Source of the DNA: Acidobacteriota bacterium
GTDB lineage: Bacteria; Acidobacteriota; Terriglobia; Terriglobales; Acidobacteriaceae
Assembly (NCBI GenBank): GCA_021813745.1
Contig: JAKAJO010000127.1
Span: 1-64,000 of the forward strand
Length of the DNA stretch: 64,000 bases
Reading direction: 5' to 3'
The notes under the pieces were generated by a model. The model saw nothing but the letters and a program-made list of their open reading frames with translations. It was not told where the DNA came from and made no database searches. The translations under genes were made by a program, and so were the position numbers. Shown in pieces: positions 30,835-40,334 of this stretch; the stretch's first letter is position 1; each line of letters starts with the position of its first letter.

Positions 30835-31368
30835 ATGGCTGATCTTGAAGCACTGCGTTTTCCCATAGGCCGCTTCGCTCCCCCCTCCAGCACCAATCCA
30901 CAACTGAGAGCCGAGCAGGTGCAGACGCTGCGGCAATTGCCCACTCGCCTGCGCGATGCCGTGGCCGGTCTAAGCAACGATCAACTCAACATTTCCTATC
31001 GCGACGGCGGATGGACCCTCCGCCAGGTGGTGCACCACATTGCAGATAGTCATGCCAACTCGCTCATCCGCTTCAAGCTGGCACTTACGGAAGACTGGCC
31101 CACTATCAAGGGGTACGATGAGGCAGCCTGGGCGGAGCTGGCAGATAGTCGCACGCTCCCCGTCGAGATATCGCTGCAGTGGATCGAAGGCTTGCATGCC
31201 CGCTGGGTCGCGCTCGTTGAGTCCATGCGCGACGCTGAGTTCGAAAAGGGCTATGTGCATCCCGCACTTGGACGCCAGAGTCTTGCGCAAGCCCTTGCCC
31301 TCTATTCATGGCACTCGCGCCACCACACCGCACACATCACCGGCCTCCGTGCCCGCATGGGCTGGTAG
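30835..31368 (+). CDS. DinB/YfiT-like metal-dependent protein
   Basis: This 177-residue protein matches the YfiT branch of the DinB fold. It has a four-helix bundle with histidines in VVHHIADSH and in HSRHHTAHI that would bind a divalent metal. Members include bacillithiol S-transferases and other thiol-linked enzymes; the substrate here is unknown. ATG 30835 gives the family's usual N-terminus (FPIGRF). The frame is open upstream, but that part is unlike the family. Confidence 0.88.
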   Translation: MADLEALRFPIGRFAPPSSTNPQLRAEQVQTLRQLPTRLRDAVAGLSNDQLNISYRDGGWTLRQVVHHIADSHANSLIRFKLALTEDWPTIKGYDEAAWAELADSRTLPVEISLQWIEGLHARWVALVESMRDAEFEKGYVHPALGRQSLAQALALYSWHSRHHTAHITGLRARMGW

Positions 31369-31377
31369 GTTCGTTGC

Positions 31378-32973
31378 ATGAGCGTTGCGGACTCCATTCC
31401 CTCTCCGGACAACCTTGTCCGGCAGATTGAAGCCTATCTCGCGCTTCATCCCGCTGCAGCGCTCCTTGAGGAGGGAAGGGTACTTTTTGACATGCGAATG
31501 GCGCGCTACTCTGTCACGGAGTCGCATGGGCGATGCCTCGTTCAGTTTTGGAGCGAAGAACGCAACCTCATCCGCACGGTCATTGATGTGCAGGAGCGAG
31601 CCCAGTATCTTCGCATCCTCACCCGGAAGATGGGCGTAACCCGTCCCCAGGCGCTCGAGCTCGCACCCACCACTGATCGCCGCACTCCCACGGCGCGTGA
31701 CGCCGCAAGGCGCAACTATCTCCGCCTTCTGGAACGCGCCCTGAGCCGAACCTATCCCGGATGCAAGGTTGACGGTTTCCGCTCCGCCATGGACCTCGAG
31801 CACAGCTTTGGTCCTGCATATGTCCGAGGCCGCCTGTTGCGCGGAACATCTTCAGAGGCCGTCATAGGCGTTGGAGCGGCTGAGTCCAGCGCAACCATAG
31901 ACGGGATTCTGACCCTGGGCATTCTTTGGCTCGATTACTGTCGCCTGCACGGCGACGGCCGGCGCCACTTCGGCACGCTGAAGGTGGTAGTGCCTCCTGG
32001 CGCCTCGCGTACCACCGCGGAGCGCATGGCCTGGCTCAATCCTTCCGTCGCTGACTTTCAGCTTTTCACGCTCGACGAACGCACCGAAGAACTGGCTCCG
32101 GTCGATCTGAGGGATACGGGCAACCTGGAAGTCCGTCTCATTCATGCTTATTCCACCTCGGCCGCTCTGGAACGCTGCCGCACAGGCATCGACCGCATCA
32201 TGCATCTTCTGCCACCAGGCGCCAAGGATCGCGTCGAACTTGTTCCACGATCCGCCACGGAGGTGGCATTGCTGCTCCATGGGCTTGAGTTCGCGCGGGT
32301 CCGCCACACGCCTTCCTCCCAATCGTTTGCAAAAGTCGATGAGATGACCTTTGGCGCTGGAGCCAACGAAACACCGCTCACCCAGGAAAGTGAGAAACTC
32401 TGCGAGCAGCTCCTTCAACGGCTCTTCATGAGCCGGCACCCCGATGGTGTTCACTCCGACGTTCTCTTTCGCATGCAGCCGGAGCGCTGGCTCGAGTCGC
32501 GCCTCCGCCTTGCCATTGGCGAGATCCTTCCAGAGCTGCGCGGAGACCTGATGTACTCACAGGTGCCGGCCGTGTCCTCAGGCGATCGCGGCATGCTCGA
32601 CCTGCTCACCCTCCACCGCACAGGACGCCTTGCGGTCATCGAAGTCAAAGCGAATGAGGATCTCCATTTGCCCCTCCAGGCTTTGGACTACTGGATGCGT
32701 GTCCGCGCCGTCAATCTCGACCGTAAGGTCGGCGAAGCAGGCCGGCCTCTTTCCGCCTTGGAGCGCCAGGGGTACTTTGTCGGTTCCGAGGTCTCCGTAC
32801 GCCCTCCAATCCTCCTGCTGGTCGCGCCCGCGTTACGCATCCACCCAGCCAACGAGCAGGTGCTCCGCGTCCTCTCTCCTGAGATTGAATGGGAACTTCT
32901 GGCGGTGAGCGAGAACTGGAGGCGCGATTTGTCCGTCGTCTTTCGAAAGCGCAGTACGGACCCTCGCCACTGA
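31378..32973 (+). CDS. Uncharacterised protein with a PD-(D/E)XK nuclease-like C-terminal domain
   Basis: This 531-residue soluble protein is not recognised as a whole. Near the C-terminus the pattern D408, then E422-V-K424 and Q434-ALDYW fits the active site of PD-(D/E)XK nucleases, with the strand RLAVIEVKAN typical of them. An upstream glutamate (in ESRLRLAIGE) would complete the site. The first 380 residues show no domain I can name and may bind DNA. It lies 9 bp after the DinB-like gene. Nuclease activity is an inference from the motif. Confidence 0.75.
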   Translation: MSVADSIPSPDNLVRQIEAYLALHPAAALLEEGRVLFDMRMARYSVTESHGRCLVQFWSEERNLIRTVIDVQERAQYLRILTRKMGVTRPQALELAPTTDRRTPTARDAARRNYLRLLERALSRTYPGCKVDGFRSAMDLEHSFGPAYVRGRLLRGTSSEAVIGVGAAESSATIDGILTLGILWLDYCRLHGDGRRHFGTLKVVVPPGASRTTAERMAWLNPSVADFQLFTLDERTEELAPVDLRDTGNLEVRLIHAYSTSAALERCRTGIDRIMHLLPPGAKDRVELVPRSATEVALLLHGLEFARVRHTPSSQSFAKVDEMTFGAGANETPLTQESEKLCEQLLQRLFMSRHPDGVHSDVLFRMQPERWLESRLRLAIGEILPELRGDLMYSQVPAVSSGDRGMLDLLTLHRTGRLAVIEVKANEDLHLPLQALDYWMRVRAVNLDRKVGEAGRPLSALERQGYFVGSEVSVRPPILLLVAPALRIHPANEQVLRVLSPEIEWELLAVSENWRRDLSVVFRKRSTDPRH

Positions 32974-33121
32974 AGATTGCTCGTTTCGAGCGGTTCAACC
33001 TTTCAAGCCCATTTTGTTGACTTGCTAAATCAAAACGAAGTCGGGAACTGCGTCACCGCAAGTCTTTGGTTCATCCAAAAGACACATTCGGAACGCTTCT
33101 GCGTCTCCTGAGCCGACAGTC

Positions 33122-33613
33122 ATGCCGAAGTTGCTCGTTGTGCGGGAAGAAATCCAAGTTGATGCTCCCATCGAGCGCTGCTTCCAGCTCTCGACGCAGG
33201 TGGAGATTGTGCAGGAGATTCTCGGAATGCGTCCCGTCCGCGGACGAACATCGGGACGGGTGCGCCAAGGCGATACGGTGCGCTGGCAGGGCTGGCAACT
33301 CGGTCTGCCTCAGATGCATGAGAGCCTCATCGACGCCTGTGATCCGCCTCATTTCTTTCGCGACAGCATGATCGCGGGACGCTTCGCAGAATTTCAACAC
33401 GACCACCGCTTTCTTCAATCGCACCAGGGCAGAGTTCTGATGCAGGATGAGGTACGCTTTGCGATGCCGTGGGCTGGCTTGGGAGCAGTCATCGGCCGCC
33501 TGATTCTGGCACCGCACATTCGCCGACTCATGCGCAAGCGGTTCGCGCACCTCAAGCAACTGGCCGAAGGCGATGGCTGGCGCTCCTACCTCTTGAGTTC
33601 TCGAGAAGCCTGA
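33122..33613 (+). CDS. SRPBCC-family protein
   Basis: This 163-residue protein has the START/SRPBCC pattern: an N-terminal strand VREEIQVDAPIERCFQLST, a beta-sheet core, and a long C-terminal helix with AHLKQLAEG. These proteins bind hydrophobic ligands in a deep pocket and include polyketide cyclases and coenzyme-Q-binding proteins. The ligand is unknown. The gene is flanked by 148 and 294 bp gaps and seems monocistronic. Confidence 0.83.
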   Translation: MPKLLVVREEIQVDAPIERCFQLSTQVEIVQEILGMRPVRGRTSGRVRQGDTVRWQGWQLGLPQMHESLIDACDPPHFFRDSMIAGRFAEFQHDHRFLQSHQGRVLMQDEVRFAMPWAGLGAVIGRLILAPHIRRLMRKRFAHLKQLAEGDGWRSYLLSSREA

Positions 33614-33775
33614 GTGCAAACCGTTGCGAGCAGTGTCGTTGTCTCCGGCGCCGTTCCTGTTGTTTTGCGTCCCACCAAAACAGCTTCGGCAACCAAATTG
33701 ACCCCATCGTGTTCCCATTCCCAGTAGGAGGAGGCCCCGAGCGTACAGCGAAACCGGAAAGCGGGCCAGAGGCGA

Positions 33776-33789
33776 GTGATCTAAATCAC
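33776..33789. promoter_or_regulatory. CRP/FNR-like operator palindrome
   Basis: GTGAT-ctaa-ATCAC is a perfect 5-bp inverted repeat with the spacing of CRP/FNR-family operators, whose half-sites are TGTGA or TTGAT. It lies about 119 bp upstream of the small membrane protein at 33908. No regulator of this family was seen in the window. Confidence 0.35.
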
Positions 33790-33907
33790 AGCCATTTCAC
33801 TGGATCAAAGGGAAAATCGGCTTGAGTGACTTGAGCGGTATGCCCTTTGACCCCTGAAGTCCTGAAAAGATCTCTGCCCGCGATTGGGAAGTGCAGGAGG
33901 ACGGATC

Positions 33908-34165
33908 ATGGCTGCAGGTGTGAACGCGACAAATTTCGAAGTGAATGTGAATCCTTTCCTTCCATTTCCAGGTGTGGAGCACGAGCAGGCCATACCAGCC
34001 GACTTTGTCGAGATGCTAAAGCGGCCATCGGGGGCGTGCATCGACCTGGCGGAAGATGCCCACGAGGGCGACTGTTTGCAGGGGCTCGTCTTTGCCTTCC
34101 TCTTTGAGGCCATTGGTGGCGTAACCCTTTGTCTGCTGTGGCACTTGCTCAAAGTCGCCCTTTAA
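33908..34165 (+). CDS. Small single-helix membrane protein
   Basis: This 85-residue protein is supported mainly by a strong GGAGG ribosome site 9 bp before ATG 33908. It has an acidic N-terminal two thirds and one C-terminal membrane helix (LVFAFLFEAIGGVTLCLLWHL) followed by a single lysine. No family is recognised. The FNR/CRP-like palindrome upstream suggests regulated expression. It converges on the OPT transporter gene, 70 bp away. Confidence 0.5.
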   Translation: MAAGVNATNFEVNVNPFLPFPGVEHEQAIPADFVEMLKRPSGACIDLAEDAHEGDCLQGLVFAFLFEAIGGVTLCLLWHLLKVAL

Positions 34166-34235
34166 GATCCATTTCGGCAGGCACGTACTGACCTCTCCAC
34201 AACGGGCGGCCATCGGTTCTTCCTCAAGTCCTTGT

Positions 34236-36419
34236 CTACTTCTGCAGTGGCCTCCTGGCAAAGTAATAAAGCGCATACGCCAACATGGCGAAGGCCAGGA
34301 CCGAAACCCAGCTTTGGTCTAAGAAGGTGTGCGGAAAATTCAGAATGTCGCCTTTGTCGAAGGTTGTCTCGTAGCCCTTCAGCGCCACTCCCATCAATCC
34401 CACGATGCCACCAGCGGCAATCAGCCCGGAGGCAAAGAGCGAACCAGGTGAGATTTCGCTCTCCTGCTCCGCTGCATCCCGTCCAGCCTTTGCAGCGGCC
34501 TGATCCACAAACCAGCGCACCGCACCACCCACAAAGATCGCCAGCGTGGTGCCGATCGAGAGATAAGCTCCCACGGCGAATGACAGTGAGCGAATCCCCA
34601 GCAGTTCCACCGCGATCACAAGGAAGACGCCCATCATCACCAGGCCCCATGGCAGCTTGCGGCTCAGAATGCCGTTGATGACGGTCGCCATCAGACGCGC
34701 TTGCGGCGCCGCCGCCTTTTCACTGCCAATGCCCTGAATCCATTGCACTTCAATCCGCCCCGTCGCGGGCGAGTAAAGATACTTGCCGTCGGCAAGTTCC
34801 GATGAGCCTAATGCATTCAACAGGATGTACTCACCCTTGTGATGAAGCGTTGAGGTTTGACCGGGCCCCAGGACCGGAAACTGATCGGGCAGATGAGAAG
34901 TATCCTTTTGAATCGCGACGCCGGAGTGAGGAGCGTTCAGGTTCCACGCTCGTCCTGTGGCGCGGAACTGCTGCAGTCCTGTGTTCATCAGGTTCAGCGT
35001 GAACCCGATGGCGACGGTGGAGACCACCACGCCGATCATCAACGCAATCTGCTGGGCTCGTGGCGTGGACCCCACGATGAAGCCCGTTTTCAAGTCTTGC
35101 GAGGTATCGCCGGCGTTAGCCGAGGCTATGCACACGACCCCACCAATCGTAATCGCCAAAGCTCCAAAAGCCGGGCTCGTCCATCCCTTCACCAGAAAGA
35201 TGGCCGACGTGGCCATCAGCGTGGCAATCGTCATGCCTGAAATCGGATTGGCCGAGCTGCCAATGAGCCCCACAATGCGGGAGCTGACCGTGACAAACAG
35301 AAATCCAAAGAGCACCACCAGCAGCGAGGCTGCCAGGTTCGCTCCCCAACCCACATACGCTCCAGGGACAGGCTTGAACTGCAAAAAGACAAACATGCAG
35401 GCAACCAGCAGGATGGACCCGACGAGGACCACCCGCATCGACAGGTCATTCTCTGTGCGGCTTGGCGTGCGGTTGACTGTCATGCCAGGCCTCATCTTTT
35501 TGAACCCTGAACTGAGCGCGCCGAAGATCGTCGGCAGCGTCTTCACCAGCGTAATCAGTCCCGCTGCTGCCACTGCGCCCGCTCCCATTGGGCGGATGTA
35601 AGTAGCCCATAGGTCGCTTGGCCCCATCTGTGCAATCGGCACTGTGCCGGGATAGATGGGATGTGGCAGATCCTTGCCAAAGAAGTAAATCAGCGGCATC
35701 AGAACCAGCCACGAAAACACGCCACCTGCAAAGATCACGCCCGCCACCCGCGGTCCAATAATGTATCCCACGCCAAGATACTCCGGTGTGGCGTCTGCCT
35801 TGATCGATGAGCCCTTCAGGATGTGCTGCGGCCCAAAGTCCGGCTGATACTCTGGCGTGCCAGGCCATGCCTTGAAGATGTTCTCGTTCTGGAAAAGCGT
35901 GTACAGCGCGCCTAGTCCCAGGCCCCAGAAGACGCGACTCGCCAGCGACCCGCCGCGCTCGCCTGCCATCAGCACATCCGCGCAGGCCGTGCCCTCGGGA
36001 TACGTCAGGTTGCCGTGCTCTTCCACAATCAGCTGCCGCCGCAGCGGAATCATGAACAGCACGCCGAGCCAGCCGCCAATCAGCGCCAACAGAAAAATGC
36101 GTGAATATTCGAGATCGAATCCCAGAAAAATCAGTGCTGGCAGCGTAAAGATCACGCCCGCGGCAATCGACTGGCCCGCATTGCCGGTCGTCTGCACAAT
36201 GTTGTTTTCAAGAATCGAGGCCCGGCCGAAGGCACGCAGGATGCTGATCGACAAAACGGCAATCGGAATCGAAGCCGCCACCGTAAGACCCGCCCGCAGG
36301 CCTACGTACACCGTGACCGCGCCAAAGACGAGTCCAAAGAAGCAACCGAGCAGAATGGCGCGCAACGTGAGCTCGGGACGACGTTCACCAGGAGAAACAA
36401 ATGGCTGGAAATCCGACAC
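34236..36419 (-). CDS. OPT-family oligopeptide transporter
   Basis: This 727-residue protein has about 15 membrane helices and the OPT pattern. The N-terminal helix contains GAVTVYVGLRAGLTVAASIP, then LENNIVQTTGNAGQSIAAGVIFTLP. OPT proteins import oligopeptides or metal chelates, possibly proton-driven. The GTG at 36419 is preferred because GGAGG lies six bases upstream; the frame extends six codons further to a TTG. It has no obvious operon partners. Confidence 0.93.
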   Translation of the reverse strand: MSDFQPFVSPGERRPELTLRAILLGCFFGLVFGAVTVYVGLRAGLTVAASIPIAVLSISILRAFGRASILENNIVQTTGNAGQSIAAGVIFTLPALIFLGFDLEYSRIFLLALIGGWLGVLFMIPLRRQLIVEEHGNLTYPEGTACADVLMAGERGGSLASRVFWGLGLGALYTLFQNENIFKAWPGTPEYQPDFGPQHILKGSSIKADATPEYLGVGYIIGPRVAGVIFAGGVFSWLVLMPLIYFFGKDLPHPIYPGTVPIAQMGPSDLWATYIRPMGAGAVAAAGLITLVKTLPTIFGALSSGFKKMRPGMTVNRTPSRTENDLSMRVVLVGSILLVACMFVFLQFKPVPGAYVGWGANLAASLLVVLFGFLFVTVSSRIVGLIGSSANPISGMTIATLMATSAIFLVKGWTSPAFGALAITIGGVVCIASANAGDTSQDLKTGFIVGSTPRAQQIALMIGVVVSTVAIGFTLNLMNTGLQQFRATGRAWNLNAPHSGVAIQKDTSHLPDQFPVLGPGQTSTLHHKGEYILLNALGSSELADGKYLYSPATGRIEVQWIQGIGSEKAAAPQARLMATVINGILSRKLPWGLVMMGVFLVIAVELLGIRSLSFAVGAYLSIGTTLAIFVGGAVRWFVDQAAAKAGRDAAEQESEISPGSLFASGLIAAGGIVGLMGVALKGYETTFDKGDILNFPHTFLDQSWVSVLAFAMLAYALYYFARRPLQK

Positions 36420-36579
36420 GCAATGCCTCCAAAGCAATCAGGCTGGGGCGCAGAGTAAACGCCCCAAAAGGGGGAGTGTAGCAGCAAACGCGGGGACGGC
36501 GCAGCGACAGTTCGCCGTTGGTGGGCGGCGCAGGTCAGCGCAGCCATTGTGCACCTTCTCCGCGAGGAGCGCGGCGAGA

Positions 36580-38037
36580 TTACTGCTGCACTCCGGTGCT
36601 GATCTGGGCGCAGTCCATCCGCAGCGTGCCGCCGTCATTGAAGACAAGGCCATAGAAGCGGGCGGTTTGTCCGACAGACGGCGCGGTGGTGCCATTCAAC
36701 TGCGTGTTGCTGTCCGCGTAGACGACGACGGTGCCAGGATTTGTGACCAGGGTTGGCTGCTTAGGCTGCACGTCCAGATTGGGGAATAGATCATAGGGCG
36801 CGAGGCTGATGGTGTAGGTGGCGAAGCTGCCTTCGCTGCCAGTCGCGGTGACGACTCCGTCGATGGTCTGAGGGATGAGGGTTGCCGTCGTGACGGGTAC
36901 GGGTATTGGCGGAACTCCGTTCACCTCTGCCGCATTGGAAGAGATGAGGACGTTTTGCCCCCAGGCGAAGGTTGCGGCGTCGAACTTTGGCGTGAACGGC
37001 AGGCTCTGCAGATTGGTGAACTGGCCGGACGTGCGGAATTGCGCGCCTCCAAAACCGTACATGTCGTAGCCATGAGAGATAAACCCGTTGGACTGTTCGA
37101 CAAGAGCATTCGTGCCCGACATCGAGCTATAGGGCATCATCAGAGGTCCGTAAGCGATGCTGAGACTCGACGGATTGGAGTTGAGCACTTCGACCCGTGT
37201 GGCCAACAGCGATCCATCCGGCTGGAGAATTGCATCCATGTCGATAGGAAGGCCCGCGACGAGCTGCGAGACGCCGCTGATGCCCTGATAAACGGTTGTG
37301 TTGTCGAGTTGGAACTGCCAGGCAGGGGTTGGTCCCGCGTTCGCATCCCCAAGAGAACTCACACTCATGCTGCTTCCTGCAATTGATTTTGCAATGCCGA
37401 TCAGGCCCAGCATTTTTCCATTGCCGCTGTTCGTGGGTTGGGATGCCAATGGGGTGCGTACAAGGGTGAAGACGGGGCTGCCGACAATGGAGGGAGGCGT
37501 GGCCAAGGAAGCGCAGCTTCCGATGGGCGGGATGGATGGCGAGACCTGCAGATTCAAAATAAGCCCGACGGACGTCCCGCTGATGGTGATGGGCTGCGGC
37601 AATGTGACGGTCACAGCTGCCGGAGCGGGCATGATTCCGAATTCATTGATGGCGATCACGCCCGTGCCTTGTCCGGTGCATGCCGGATACGCATTTTCGA
37701 GAGTCAGGGTGGCACTGGTATAGACGTCCTGCGGAATGCTGACGGTGGCAAGCGGCTCGATGTTGCCGTTGAGGTGAATGAATTCGTCACCGACGGGAGA
37801 AGTAAGAACTGTGACGGTCTTGCCCGACTGACTTGTCAAAGCAAGGCTCTGCAATGTGGCGGTGAGCTGCCAGAATGTGTCGTTGGCCGTGCTGGCGGCC
37901 AGCAGCGTCACGTTGGTATTGCCGCTGAAGGTTGGCGTGGAGGATGATGGCGCGCCACCGCCGCAGCCGGACGTTATCGCCAGTAGCAGCGAAGCCAGCG
38001 TGACAGCGAGCAATGAGATGAGGATAGCGATCCGCAG
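36580..38037 (-). CDS. Lipoprotein with DUF4382-like N-terminal domain
   Basis: This protein of about 485 residues has a hydrophobic signal and the lipobox AITSGC. A DUF4382-like domain follows (LALTSQSGKTVTVL, then EFIHLNGNIEPL and VPQDVYTSATLTL). Later beta-rich parts resemble DUF5666 repeats (LDNTTVYQGISG). It should be lipid-anchored in the envelope. The start is unclear: no ATG, GTG or TTG precedes the charged start of the signal, and the best choice is CTG 38037 after GAAGG. An in-frame TTG at 38013 would leave a signal with no positive charge. Confidence 0.75.
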   Translation of the reverse strand: MRIAILISLLAVTLASLLLAITSGCGGGAPSSSTPTFSGNTNVTLLAASTANDTFWQLTATLQSLALTSQSGKTVTVLTSPVGDEFIHLNGNIEPLATVSIPQDVYTSATLTLENAYPACTGQGTGVIAINEFGIMPAPAAVTVTLPQPITISGTSVGLILNLQVSPSIPPIGSCASLATPPSIVGSPVFTLVRTPLASQPTNSGNGKMLGLIGIAKSIAGSSMSVSSLGDANAGPTPAWQFQLDNTTVYQGISGVSQLVAGLPIDMDAILQPDGSLLATRVEVLNSNPSSLSIAYGPLMMPYSSMSGTNALVEQSNGFISHGYDMYGFGGAQFRTSGQFTNLQSLPFTPKFDAATFAWGQNVLISSNAAEVNGVPPIPVPVTTATLIPQTIDGVVTATGSEGSFATYTISLAPYDLFPNLDVQPKQPTLVTNPGTVVVYADSNTQLNGTTAPSVGQTARFYGLVFNDGGTLRMDCAQISTGVQQ

Positions 38038-38298
38038 TGCGTTACCTTCTGCATCAAGACCTCCAAAGAGCCGAAAAGATAGCTGGCACGGCGGCACAAC
38101 CTGCGTGGAATGCCGTCCCTTTGCGCCAGCCAATTGTACGATGGAGTGTCTCTTTGGCAAGCGATTCTCCGGGACAGTGAGGTGAAGAAAATCACTCACT
38201 TGGCGAACCCAGCCCGGACCGCGTAGGGTAGGGAGCAACCCGCGCGGAGACGTTCGCCGGGTCATCTCGCCGAAGGTGCAACGGAGACTGCCATCGCC

Positions 38299-39489
38299 AT
38301 GACCAACCCGTCGCTCGAATTCTCGACTGCGCCTGTGAATGCTTCCGTGGCCACTCCTGGGAAGAGGCTCCTCTCCCTGGATGTGCTGCGTGGCATCACC
38401 ATCGCCTTCATGATCATGGTCAACAACAATGGCGGCCCGGGTTCGTGGCACTTCATGAATCACGCCCAGTGGAACGGCCTCACGCCCACCGACCTCGTCT
38501 TTCCTACGTTTGTCTTCGTCGTCGGGGTGTCGGTCGTCTTTGCCTTTGACGCGCGCCTCGCTCGCGGCGCAGACCGTGGCCAGCTCGCTCGGCACACCCT
38601 CAGTCGCGCCTTCATCCTCATCGTCTTCGGCATCATCGTCAACAGCTTCCCATTTTTTGCCCTCGCTCACATGCGCTTCTATGGCGTACTCCAGAGGATT
38701 GCGATCTGTTATCTCGTCGTCGGCCTTTTCTATCTCTACGACCAGCGAATCTGGACGAAGGTCGCGGCTCTCGTCGCCACCCTCGTCGGCTACTGGATCC
38801 TCGTGCGCTGGGTTCCCATTCCTGGAGTCGGCGTGCCAGGCCGCGATGTACCGTTCATGGACATGACGCAGAATCTCGTCTCATGGATTGACCGTCATCT
38901 GTTTCCACACCACCTCTATCTCTATGCCCCTGATCACAACGTGCGCGACCCCGAAGGCTTGCTCAGCGATCTGCCCGCCATTGGGACGGCGCTCATCGGC
39001 ATCCTTACTGGCCTCTGGCTCCGCGGCCAGCGTTCCGCCGCAAAAAAGGCAGCTGGCATGGTTGGCGCTTCAGCCGTCAGTCTCGCACTGGGCTATCTCT
39101 GGGCCCTTGAGTTCCCACTGAACAAAAACATGTGGACGAGTTCCTTTGTCCTGGTCGCCGCCGGCTATTCTCTGGCGCTTTTCGCATTCACCTACTGGGC
39201 CATTGAATTGCGTGGCTGGCGCACCGGCTGGACCTGGCCCTGGATTGTCTTCGGCTCCAACGCCATCGCCGCCTACATGTTCAGTGAGCTCCTTCCAAGC
39301 GGTCTCGACGCGATTCGCTTCAACGCTGCGGGACATCCAACAAATGCCATCGCCTGGGTCTTCCAGCACTGCTTCGAGCACATTTCTAATCCCGGATGGG
39401 CAGCTTTTGCCTACTCCGTCACGTTTACGGCCATATGCTTCATACCGGTCTGGATTTTGTACCGGAAGAAAATCTTCTTGAAAGTCTGA
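38299..39489 (+). CDS. DUF5009/heparan-alpha-glucosaminide acetyltransferase-like membrane protein
   Basis: This 396-residue membrane protein begins with RLLSLDVLRGITIAFMIMVNN, then W-NGLTPTDLVFPTFVFVVG. This is the signature of the HGSNAT/YeiB-like transmembrane acyltransferase family. About ten helices follow. Such enzymes transfer acetyl groups across a membrane to sugars; the acceptor is not predictable. The length is typical. It is divergent from the lipoprotein gene across 261 bp. Confidence 0.88.
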   Translation: MTNPSLEFSTAPVNASVATPGKRLLSLDVLRGITIAFMIMVNNNGGPGSWHFMNHAQWNGLTPTDLVFPTFVFVVGVSVVFAFDARLARGADRGQLARHTLSRAFILIVFGIIVNSFPFFALAHMRFYGVLQRIAICYLVVGLFYLYDQRIWTKVAALVATLVGYWILVRWVPIPGVGVPGRDVPFMDMTQNLVSWIDRHLFPHHLYLYAPDHNVRDPEGLLSDLPAIGTALIGILTGLWLRGQRSAAKKAAGMVGASAVSLALGYLWALEFPLNKNMWTSSFVLVAAGYSLALFAFTYWAIELRGWRTGWTWPWIVFGSNAIAAYMFSELLPSGLDAIRFNAAGHPTNAIAWVFQHCFEHISNPGWAAFAYSVTFTAICFIPVWILYRKKIFLKV

Positions 39490-39554
39490 TAACGCCCGGC
39501 GATTCCGGCGGTCCATTCTCACACGAGGGGCACACGTGATCCTCCTCGATACCT

Positions 39555-40334
39555 ATGAGTCACGTTGAATTGCACGCGGGTCATGCTGCAGCTGTCACTC
39601 CAGCAGTGGGGCGGGTGCAGGCGCTGCTGGAACTCGGCATCTGCTACGCGCTGATCCTGCTGACCATTTGGACCGCTCGCCCGCTGCAACGCTGGTTCTA
39701 TTGGGCAGCGCTCGCCTGGGTCGTGGCCACCACGATCCGTTCCTTCCATGGACGGCATGCTTATGGCTTCTGCACCACCGGATTCTGGCGTGCCGCCTGG
39801 GTCGTTGCCGTTGCTGCAATGCTCTCCGCCACCGGCGCCATTCTGGCGGAGCACTTTGCTACGCTTCACGTACCAAATGGTCCCTGGGATTGGGTTCGTA
39901 CCTTCGGCGGCTACACTGTGTGGTCACTTATGCAGCAGTTTCTTTTGCAGGGCTATTTTCTGCTCCGCATTCTGCAACTCATTCCCAATCCTCGCTGGGC
40001 TTCCTTTACCGCCGCATCATTGTTCGCATTGGCCCACCTGCCAAACCCCATTCTTGCGCCGGTGACGCTGCTCTGGGGCATCGTCGCCTGCACGGTCTTT
40101 CTTCGTACTCGCAACATCTATCCCCTTGCCCTGGCGCACGCCATCTTCGGCATCTCCATCGCGGTCATGCTGCCGCCGCCGTTGATTCACAACATGCGCG
40201 TCGGCCTTGGTTACCTGCATTACCGCGCGCCTCGCCCGCTTCACTTGAGCCAGAGTGACCACATCGTATCGACGGTCGCATGTGTAATCGCCGATGCACC
40301 CACTCGCCTCTCCGCGCGCCACGCCCTCCCATAA
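39555..40334 (+). CDS. CPBP-family membrane protein with substituted active-site motif
   Basis: This 259-residue protein has about seven helices. In its second half it shows CPBP (CAAX-protease-like) motifs 2 and 3: LFALAH with H161, and LALAHAIFG with H195. Motif 1, usually EExxxR, reads QQFLLQ (Q127, Q128, Q132), so the catalytic glutamates are gone. It probably lost protease activity and kept a binding or scaffolding role. Its last 94 bp overlap the end of the next gene, which is on the other strand. Confidence 0.75.
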   Translation: MSHVELHAGHAAAVTPAVGRVQALLELGICYALILLTIWTARPLQRWFYWAALAWVVATTIRSFHGRHAYGFCTTGFWRAAWVVAVAAMLSATGAILAEHFATLHVPNGPWDWVRTFGGYTVWSLMQQFLLQGYFLLRILQLIPNPRWASFTAASLFALAHLPNPILAPVTLLWGIVACTVFLRTRNIYPLALAHAIFGISIAVMLPPPLIHNMRVGLGYLHYRAPRPLHLSQSDHIVSTVACVIADAPTRLSARHALP

